A stretch of DNA of 33,170 bases from Paludibacteraceae bacterium (GTDB lineage Bacteria; Bacteroidota; Bacteroidia; Bacteroidales; Paludibacteraceae). A program made the position numbers and the translations under genes. The stretch is from contig JAFVDD010000020.1 of the NCBI GenBank assembly GCA_017478725.1, positions 1-33,170 of the forward strand. Reading direction: 5' to 3'. Shown in pieces: positions 26,501-31,976 of the stretch (positions are counted from its first letter, which is position 1; each line of letters starts with the position of its first letter). Below the pieces are notes generated by a model. That model was not told the origin of the DNA, did not search any database, and saw nothing but the letters and a program-made list of their open reading frames with translations.

Positions 26501-26778
26501 AGCGTGACGACAGAGATGTTATCCTTGGACTGGGAGGTGATATGCTTGAGGTGATCGACCGAGGTGAGGGCGTTCTCCATGATCTTCGTCACGTTGGTCT
26601 CCATCTCACTCGCCGAAGCACCCGGATAGGTGGTCATGACCGTTATGTACGGCGGGTCCATCTCCGGGAACTGGTCAATAGGCAGCTTGAGGAAGCTGTA
26701 GATACCGATGACGATGACCGCCACAAAGATGAGGGCGGTGGTCACCGGTTTTTCTATCGCGGTTTTGTAAATAGCCAT
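23590..26778 (-). CDS. RND-family efflux transporter permease (AcrB-like, HAE1)
   Basis: The 1062-aa inner-membrane pump starts [45 protein letters not shown], the conserved TM1 and first porter segment. Visible are the two duplicated halves, the motif '[28 protein letters not shown]' in the TM4 region (proton-relay aspartates), 'NNDD'-like periplasmic loops, and a second-half '[15 protein letters not shown]'. Length is typical. It is preceded by the adaptor gene (57-nt gap with a repeat tract) and followed by the PII-like gene (4-nt overlap). Likely substrates are drugs or organic compounds; metals cannot be ruled out because of the PII-like neighbour. Confidence 0.95.
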   Translation of the reverse strand: [1062 protein letters not shown]

Positions 26779-26835
26779 AGGATTGAATCATTAAAGTCTT
26801 TAAGGTCTTTAATGTCGTTAAAGACGCTAAGGACG
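26779..26835. repeat. TTAAAGAC-type repeat tract between adaptor and pump genes
   Basis: On the minus strand the gap runs from the adaptor stop TAA through CGTCCTTAGCGTC and then TTAACGACATTAAAGACC, TTAAAGACT, TTAATGATT. The unit is about 9 nt, TTAAAGACN, degenerate. Confidence 0.75.
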
Positions 26836-27843
26836 TTATTCAACAACATTAACTTTGACGCCGTCCACGAGTTTGTGCTGGCCGGTGGTGACGAACTCGA
26901 CGCCGGCGGTTATCTCGGGCGCGATGATCTCGATGTCCTGGTCAAAACGCTGGCCGAGGGTGACGCCGACACGTTTGGCGCGACCTTCCTCGACGATGAA
27001 GACATAGCGGTCGTTGGCGCCGACGAGTTTCTCTACACTCTGGTAAGGCACCACAATCGCGTCCGCCTTGCCCAGACCGATGGTCGTCGTCACGTACATA
27101 CCCGGACGAAGCAGATTCTTGCCGTTCGGGATGACAATCTTGCACTGGAACGTGTGGCTGGACGGGTCAATCGTCGGATAGACAATCTCCACCGTAGCGG
27201 GGAAAGTCTTGTCGGGATAGATGTCCGTCGTGAGGCTCAGTTTCATGCCCTCTTTGAGCAGCGGGAAATAGGTCTCTGGGATCGCCACGAGCGCTTTGAG
27301 TTTGTCTATCTGCGTCAGCACCAGGATCGGCTGTCCGCCGTACAGTTCGCCGTCCTCGTAGTTCTTCGCGGAGATGACTCCGGCAAACGGTGCCTTGACA
27401 TAGGTGTTGGTCTCCAGAAACTCCAGCTGCTCCTTGGTGGAGTTGTACTGCGTGATAATCTGGTCGTACTGCTGCTGGGTAGCCGAGCCCGATTTCAACA
27501 GCTGCTCCACACGGTTCTTCTCGATCTCAAGATTAGTCATCGAAATCTTCGTCGTTTTGTACTGAGTCTGGTCCATACGCACCAGATTGTCGTTTTTCTT
27601 CACCGGATCACCCACCTCACGATAGATATGCTCGATCTTGCCGGTGAGGGACGGTGCCACGTTCTGCGTCAGGTAGCCCTGCAGGTTCGTAGAAACGCTG
27701 ATGGCGCGTTCTATCTCACGCGGCTGGAGAACAACCGTGCGCACTTGCTCAACGCGTTCTTCCTCCTCCGTGGCGGTGGTTGCTTTACTGCCACAGCCCA
27801 TGAGCGTCAGGGCTGCCAGTGTTAAAAGGAATGATTTTTTCAT
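26836..27843 (-). CDS. Periplasmic adaptor (membrane fusion protein) of RND pump
   Basis: The 335-aa lipoprotein has MKKSFLLTLAALTLMGCGSK (lipobox LMGC, Cys about residue 17). It has the MFP order: beta-barrel start, 'LQGYLTQNVAPSLTGKIEHIYREVGDPVKKNDNLVRMD' (lipoyl half), a coiled-coil hairpin (about 85-145), 'NTYVKAPFAGVISAKNYEDGELYGGQPIL' (second lipoyl half) and the membrane-proximal beta domain. It connects pump and TolC. Gene order TolC-MFP-RND is normal in Bacteroidota. Confidence 0.93.
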   Translation of the reverse strand: MKKSFLLTLAALTLMGCGSKATTATEEEERVEQVRTVVLQPREIERAISVSTNLQGYLTQNVAPSLTGKIEHIYREVGDPVKKNDNLVRMDQTQYKTTKISMTNLEIEKNRVEQLLKSGSATQQQYDQIITQYNSTKEQLEFLETNTYVKAPFAGVISAKNYEDGELYGGQPILVLTQIDKLKALVAIPETYFPLLKEGMKLSLTTDIYPDKTFPATVEIVYPTIDPSSHTFQCKIVIPNGKNLLRPGMYVTTTIGLGKADAIVVPYQSVEKLVGANDRYVFIVEEGRAKRVGVTLGQRFDQDIEIIAPEITAGVEFVTTGQHKLVDGVKVNVVE

Positions 27844-27857
27844 ATTGATTGGTTATT

Positions 27858-27891
27858 TTATTATCTGATTGACTAGTTGGCTGGTTGGCTA
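27858..27891. repeat. TAGTTGGCT-type repeats starting at the tolC stop codon
   Basis: On the minus strand the sequence after tolC reads AAATAGCCAACCAGCCAACTAG and starts within the stop codon TAG (27889-27891). The same text, AAATAGCCAACTA, begins at the TetR stop codon. Confidence 0.75.
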
Positions 27892-29226
27892 TTTGTTGAG
27901 AAACTCCTCCAGTTCGGATTGCGCATTAACCAGCTGCAGCATGGCGTTGACATACGTCGATTGCGCGTTGATGAGATCGTTCGAGGCATTGGTCAGCTCC
28001 AGGTTGGAGGCTGCGCCCCATTTGTACTTCTCGGTAGCCGAGTTGAACACGCGTTGGGTAACCTCTATATTGTCTTTCTCGTTCATATAGGTCTCATACG
28101 CGTTTGTCAGGTTGAAACGCAACTGGCGGTACTGGATGGCCAGATTGTCGGTGGTCTCGGAGAGCGTGTTCTTGGCTTCCTCGTAGGCTATTTTCTTCTC
28201 CACCACTCCTGCAGCGCGTTTGCCCGATGACCAAAGCGGCATGGTCACACGCACCTGAATGGTGTTCGGCGGTGTCATACGCATACCGCCTTCGCCGTAA
28301 TACTGCTGGTTGGCATAGTTATAAGCCAGCGCTACGGTAGGTCCGTAAGCCCAGCCCGCCATGTGTACATTGCGTTTGGCCAACTCGGTGGACTTGGCTA
28401 CTTGCTGGTAGGTAAGGTTGTTGTGAATATCAAAATCCTCGCCAAGAAGTGTCAGCACACGTTCCGGCGATAGTATCTCGTCTATATTCTCCGTCAGCGT
28501 CAACTCGGTCTCTACCGGCACATCCAGCAGCACTTTCAGACTGTTGGTAGCCAGCTCTATATTCCGTTTCTGCGTGTGGATGGAGTTCTTCAGCGTATTG
28601 ACGCGCACGCGGATCTGGTCGGCGGCAGTCTGCTCGGCGGCTCCGGCATTCACCGAGTTCTGCGTGATTTGTTCCAGGTTCTGTATGTTCGTCAAACTGG
28701 AGTCCAGCAGGTTGGAAATACTCTGCAATGCCAATACGGAAACATAACTACTCATCACACTGCTGCGCAGTTCGTTCTCGGATTTCTCCAGTGCAATCTT
28801 TTTCATATCGATGGCTATATTATTGAGCAATGCGCCTACTATGCCTTGACCGTTGATACCCACCGAAGCCGTCACACCCAGCGCGCCTACGTTAGGCATG
28901 TTAATTGGCACAGCTGCTCCGCCCATCGACAGGGTGGCGCTGTAGCCGAGGTAGTTGCTGTAGGTGTATGTCCCGTCAGCCTGCGGCAGCATGGCTGCAA
29001 TCGTCTGCCAGCGTTGCGCATAGGCTTCCTGAACCGCCAAAGAGGCGTTCTTCAGACTCCTGTTTTGCTGCACCGCATACTCCTGCGCCTCTTCCAACGA
29101 CAGACTCAAAGTCTGACTGCTGACGGCTGATGGCTGTTGGCTTTTAGTAGCCGCCATCACATGATCCTCTGCCATCACTCCGGCACTCATCACAAGCGCC
29201 ATCATCATAAATAATACTTTCTTCAT
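27889..29226 (-). CDS. TolC-family outer membrane efflux protein
   Basis: The 445-aa product starts at ATG 29226 (MKKVLFMMMALVMSAGVMA); an in-frame ATG ten codons upstream is unlikely, because it would add a basic extension. Two repeated halves of long helices are visible, with 'LSLEEAQEYAVQQNRSLKNASLAVQEAYAQRW' near the start and 'RQLRFNLTNAYETYMNEKDNIEVTQRVFNSATEKYKWGAASNLELTNASNDLINAQSTY' near the end, as in TolC channels. Residues about 29-37 (SQQPSAVSS) are encoded by a copy of the intergenic CTGACGGCTGATGGC repeat. It is preceded by the TetR gene and followed by the adaptor. Confidence 0.92.
   Translation of the reverse strand: MKKVLFMMMALVMSAGVMAEDHVMAATKSQQPSAVSSQTLSLSLEEAQEYAVQQNRSLKNASLAVQEAYAQRWQTIAAMLPQADGTYTYSNYLGYSATLSMGGAAVPINMPNVGALGVTASVGINGQGIVGALLNNIAIDMKKIALEKSENELRSSVMSSYVSVLALQSISNLLDSSLTNIQNLEQITQNSVNAGAAEQTAADQIRVRVNTLKNSIHTQKRNIELATNSLKVLLDVPVETELTLTENIDEILSPERVLTLLGEDFDIHNNLTYQQVAKSTELAKRNVHMAGWAYGPTVALAYNYANQQYYGEGGMRMTPPNTIQVRVTMPLWSSGKRAAGVVEKKIAYEEAKNTLSETTDNLAIQYRQLRFNLTNAYETYMNEKDNIEVTQRVFNSATEKYKWGAASNLELTNASNDLINAQSTYVNAMLQLVNAQSELEEFLNK
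29113..29141. repeat. GCTGACGGCTGATGGCTG repeat copy inside tolC coding sequence
   Basis: Positions 29119-29136 are identical, over 18 nt, to 3421-3438 in an intergenic gap. It lies in the N-terminal part of mature TolC, just after the signal peptide. Confidence 0.85.
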
Positions 29227-29255
29227 ATATACTCGTTTTTTATTTTTCCATTTCA

Positions 29256-29302
29256 CTAGTCAGCTAGTTAGCTAGTTAGCTAGTTAGCTATTTAGTTGGC
29301 TA
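29256..29302. repeat. TAGTTAGC tandem array starting at the TetR stop codon
   Basis: An 8-nt unit TAGTTAGC, with variants TAGTCAGC and TATTTAGT, is repeated about five times between tolC and the TetR gene. The right end, TAGTTGGCTA (29293-29302), includes the TetR stop (complement of 29300-29302). Confidence 0.85.
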
Positions 29303-29899
29303 TTTATACAGTTTCATCCCCTCTTCGCTCAGCACGCCGCGCACGAAAATATCCATCGCGGTGTGACTCAACTGGTGCATATTATGCCCGTGAGCCTCTA
29401 TTTGCTCCAAATCCCGCACGGCGTCACTGTGAATCTTGGCAAACAGCGTGGCTGTCAATTCAATATTAAGGTTCGCGCGCACGAGTCCTTCTTGCTGCCC
29501 CAGCTCCAGATAAGCCCGGATATATTCCTTCTGCGCACGGAAACACTCCTGCTGGAAATCCGCGAACTGACGGGGATAGTATTTCTTCAGGTCATACACC
29601 AACTGCGGCACTCTCCGCACATCGTTTTTCTCCGCCTCCTGGTGTTTTATAAACCGGGCAACCAGTTTGCGGAAGTCCTTCATCTTGAGCAGCTCCTCCA
29701 TCTTGCCGGAGATATAGACTACATTGCTATGCAATAATTGTGCCACCAATTCTTCTTTAGAGGCAAAATAAACGTAGAAAGTCTTTTTCGATATACCCAG
29801 TTCGCGACAGATATCATCTATCGAAACACTGCGTATCCCCAGGCGGAAGAACATCTCGCCTGCTTTCTTTATGATGGCACTTTTCTGATCGTCTGACAT
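29300..29899 (-). CDS. TetR/AcrR-family transcriptional regulator
   Basis: The 199-aa protein has an N-terminal helix-turn-helix (about 8-55): 'IIKKAGEMFFRLGIRSVSIDDICRELGISKKTFYVYFASKEELVAQLL', the classic TetR signature, then a divergent helical ligand-binding domain. It is the first gene of the TetR-TolC-MFP-RND-PII operon, in the same direction as the pump, so it likely represses its own operon through the palindrome at 30011-30038. The ligand is unknown. Confidence 0.93.
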   Translation of the reverse strand: MSDDQKSAIIKKAGEMFFRLGIRSVSIDDICRELGISKKTFYVYFASKEELVAQLLHSNVVYISGKMEELLKMKDFRKLVARFIKHQEAEKNDVRRVPQLVYDLKKYYPRQFADFQQECFRAQKEYIRAYLELGQQEGLVRANLNIELTATLFAKIHSDAVRDLEQIEAHGHNMHQLSHTAMDIFVRGVLSEEGMKLYK

Positions 29900-29904
29900 A
29901 TTCC

Positions 29905-29955
29905 TTATTTCTGACAGTTGATTTCTGACAGCTGATGGCTGATGGCTGACAGTCT
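29905..29955. repeat. CTGTCAGAAAT / GCTGATGG repeat tract in the TetR leader
   Basis: GCTGATGGCTGATGGCTGAC (29931-29950) is followed, toward the gene, by two TCTGACA/G units. On the minus strand TGTCAGAAAT occurs twice before ATGTCAGACGAT, the first codons of the regulator, which repeat the same core. Confidence 0.75.
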
Positions 29956-29972
29956 ATTTCCCAAATCGGCTG

Positions 29973-30003
29973 CAAAATTACATCTTTTTTTTAACATATG
30001 CAA
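29973..30003 (-). promoter_or_regulatory. Promoter of the TetR-efflux operon
   Basis: On the minus strand TTG (complement of 30001-30003), a 20-nt spacer, then TAATTTTG (complement of 29973-29980). The spacer contains an A-tract. The leader to the ATG at 29899 is about 65 nt. Confidence 0.75.
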
Positions 30004-30010
30004 GAAACTT

Positions 30011-30038
30011 GGAAACTTTTTGCACAACAAAAGTTTCC
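30011..30038. promoter_or_regulatory. Candidate TetR operator (10-bp perfect inverted repeat)
   Basis: GGAAACTTTT (30011-30020), 8-nt spacer, AAAAGTTTCC (30029-30038). It lies 8 bp beyond the -33 element (30001-30003). An extra GAAACTT half-site at 30004-30010 touches the -33. Position and symmetry fit a TetR-dimer site. Confidence 0.6.
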
Positions 30039-30126
30039 TTGTAAAGTCCACTTTGCAAAATCCCCCCCTCCATCGTTACAACGCAGCACTCTTACACGGC
30101 TACGGTCTTACACTCCGCAGAACAAT

Positions 30127-30188
30127 TCTGCAACCTGTAACCGGCAACCTGCAACCACAATCTGCAACCATAACCTGCAACATGTAAT
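30127..30188. repeat. CTGCAACC imperfect repeat tract
   Basis: CTGCAACC or a variant (GGCAACC, CTGTAACC, CTGCAACA) occurs about seven times between 30127 and 30188. Confidence 0.75.
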
Positions 30189-30200
30189 CTCTGCTCCAAC

Positions 30201-30233
30201 AGCATAACATAAGCATAACATAAGCATAACACA
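30201..30233. repeat. 11-nt tandem repeat AGCATAACATA x3
   Basis: 30201-30211 and 30212-30222 are identical (AGCATAACATA), and 30223-30233 differs in one base (AGCATAACACA). Confidence 0.9.
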
Positions 30234-30302
30234 AGAACGAGACAAGTATAAGGATAGCGGCCTAACGGTATGCCACAAAACACCTCAAAGCCTGTGCATA
30301 GC

Positions 30303-30335
30303 AAAAAAGAGAGGAATGCCGAAGCATCCCTCTCT
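30303..30335 (-). terminator. Intrinsic terminator of the OB-domain protein gene
   Basis: On the minus strand AGAGAGG-GATGC, loop TTCG, GCATT-CCTCTCT (one G-U pair) is followed by six T (complement of 30303-30308). It lies 41 nt after the stop codon at 30377. Confidence 0.9.
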
Positions 30336-30376
30336 GTCCTTTCTGTTCCCTTCCTATAGGGAGGGGTTAGACTTGT

Positions 30377-31741
30377 TTAGCGAACCTGTGCGCCCTGGAG
30401 ATTAAAGAGCTTGTTGTCGCGAACGATGTAAACAACGCCGTCAACCACTACTTTCTGCGCCTTCTCGGTCAGGATGAGATTCTCGATGCCTTGCGGAGCC
30501 TCAGCATGAACAAGTGCACCATTGGAGATCTCATAAGTATGGTATTCTCCGTTGTTTCCTTCGCCATAATAGTGCTGGATCTTACCGGTAACGATTACAT
30601 AGTCACCTTCTGCAACATCTTTGTCAATCGAAGCACATTTGTATACTTCGAACTCACCATAAGCACCGACCTCATCAGCCATATACCATGTTTTTTCAGT
30701 CTTGGTTGATGTGCCAACGATAAAGCCCCTTACAGCATAAGTCTTGCTGGTAGTTTGCGATTTGCCCTTTTCAGGAGTCAATGCTTTTGCAATATCGATA
30801 GCCTCAGCAACAGTAACCGTATCATATTTTACAACGGTTTCCTCAATAGTACGGTCTCCCTCTACTTCCTCCAGGAACTCAACGATAGGATTAGCCATCT
30901 CCAGTTGGGTGTATGCGCCGACGTATTTCTTGATTGCACCAAAAGCCAGCACCTTGTCGCCTTCCAGCACAGGATAAACTTTGCCGTCTTTGGAAGGATA
31001 AGCAGCATATGCTTCGAATACCGAGTCAGGAGCGTTTACATCGTCAGCCAGATAGAAGTTCTGGTTGCCATAGAGAGTGTTATAGGCAGCCACATTTACA
31101 GCATAACCCACTATGTAATATTTCTCCGTTGTCGTTGCATTGTCAGCCAACGCCTCTGCTTTGGTAATAGCCTCAGCAACCGTCAGCGTGTCGTAGGTAG
31201 GCGGAACGATAGGAGTACCTCCCTCGGGAGTGATGAACTGAACCTTGTCTATACGGTTGAAACCGTTCGCAGTACCGGCTGCCATATCCAAGACCACCCG
31301 ATAAAACTTGTTTTCCGCAGGCGCGGACACCTCAAAAGCCACTTCACCTACAGTGATAGTTTGGGCTATCTTGGTCGCACCGGTAAAGTTTGCATCGTCA
31401 GCAACCAACAGATAGAGTTCGTTGGTCAAACCTGCGTTCACTTGCGTGAAATCAATCACTACTTTCGATACTTTCGATGCTACAGCCTCAGATGTGATAG
31501 TGGCTACAGATGCATTCCCGTTTCTGCCTGCGCGGATTGCATCCCAGTTATTTGAACTTTGACCATTGTTGAAACTGGCATACTCCAAGGTGTAACCGTC
31601 TGTCGTCAGAGTGAACGACGATGTGTAATTGTTGGTAAATTTAGATGGATCACCCGGATAGGTTTGCTCAAACAAAAGGCCTTCTGCCATCATACTGCCA
31701 ACGAAAAGCACAGCAGCGAATAAAGAGAAGATTTTTTTCAT
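30377..31741 (-). CDS. Secreted protein with two OB-fold-like domains (DUF6359-like)
   Basis: The 454-aa product has a signal peptide (MKKIFSLFAAVLFVGSMMA). The first part (about 20-170) is a beta-sandwich-like domain, with 'DFTQVNAGLTNELYLLVADDANFTGATKIAQTIT'. Two similar repeats follow: 'YDTLTVAEAITKAEAL...KYYIVGYAVNVA' and 'YDTVTVAEAIDIAKAL...KTYAVRGFIVG', each an OB-fold-type module ending in 'GDKVLAFGAIKKY' or 'GDYVIVTGKIQHY'. The tail, VVYIVRDNKLFNLQGAQVR, is the short C-terminal motif common in secreted Bacteroidales proteins. Ligand unknown. It is monocistronic, with its own promoter and terminator. Confidence 0.85.
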   Translation of the reverse strand: MKKIFSLFAAVLFVGSMMAEGLLFEQTYPGDPSKFTNNYTSSFTLTTDGYTLEYASFNNGQSSNNWDAIRAGRNGNASVATITSEAVASKVSKVVIDFTQVNAGLTNELYLLVADDANFTGATKIAQTITVGEVAFEVSAPAENKFYRVVLDMAAGTANGFNRIDKVQFITPEGGTPIVPPTYDTLTVAEAITKAEALADNATTTEKYYIVGYAVNVAAYNTLYGNQNFYLADDVNAPDSVFEAYAAYPSKDGKVYPVLEGDKVLAFGAIKKYVGAYTQLEMANPIVEFLEEVEGDRTIEETVVKYDTVTVAEAIDIAKALTPEKGKSQTTSKTYAVRGFIVGTSTKTEKTWYMADEVGAYGEFEVYKCASIDKDVAEGDYVIVTGKIQHYYGEGNNGEYHTYEISNGALVHAEAPQGIENLILTEKAQKVVVDGVVYIVRDNKLFNLQGAQVR

Positions 31742-31825
31742 GATAATAAGGATTTAATGGATTAAATAAAAATTGGGTTATAATATGCTATAGAAGATTT
31801 TTTCTAATGACATATGAATACGGCA

Positions 31826-31857
31826 CAAAGGTACAACTATTTTTTCATATAGCCACA
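31826..31857 (-). promoter_or_regulatory. Promoter of the OB-domain protein gene
   Basis: On the minus strand TGTG (complement of 31854-31857), a 20-nt spacer, then TACCTTTG (complement of 31826-31833). The -33 has one mismatch. The IS4 left end begins 4 bp beyond it. The leader to the ATG at 31741 is about 80 nt. Confidence 0.65.
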
Positions 31858-31861
31858 TTGC

Positions 31862-31875
31862 TGTCCCATTAAAAT
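31862..31875 (+). repeat. IS4 left inverted repeat
   Basis: TGTCCCATTAAAAT matches the right end in 13 of 14 positions. Confidence 0.75.
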
Positions 31876-31924
31876 CAAATAGTGTTCTTTGAAATCATTG
31901 TAAATTAGTCAGTTACGAGAAAAC

Positions 31925-31955
31925 TTGGAGTCAACGGATATTTTTTGTAACTTTG
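31925..31955 (+). promoter_or_regulatory. Promoter of the IS4 transposase
   Basis: TTG at 31925-31927, 20-nt spacer, TAACTTTG at 31948-31955, 21 nt before the ATG. The element thus carries a host-type promoter. Confidence 0.7.
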
Positions 31956-31976
31956 TAGCCAAATCGGAATAACAAA

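Larger units (their letters stand above)
29900..30376. other. 477-bp gene-free control region
   Basis: No convincing gene. Contents from left to right: TetR leader with CTGTCAGAAAT and GCTGATGG repeats (about 29905-29955), TetR promoter (29973-30003), candidate operator (30011-30038), a small inverted repeat AAAGT-CC-ACTTT (30043-30054), CTGCAACC repeats (30127-30188), an 11-nt tandem array (30201-30233), and the terminator of the gene at 30377. Confidence 0.7.

Noticed and set aside
26542-27825. Plus-strand open frame of 427 codons across the adaptor gene
   Set aside because: Antisense to the adaptor and includes the repeat tract; no recognisable domain.
30201-30233. CRISPR-like array
   Set aside because: The 11-nt units are directly contiguous, with no spacers and no cas genes nearby.
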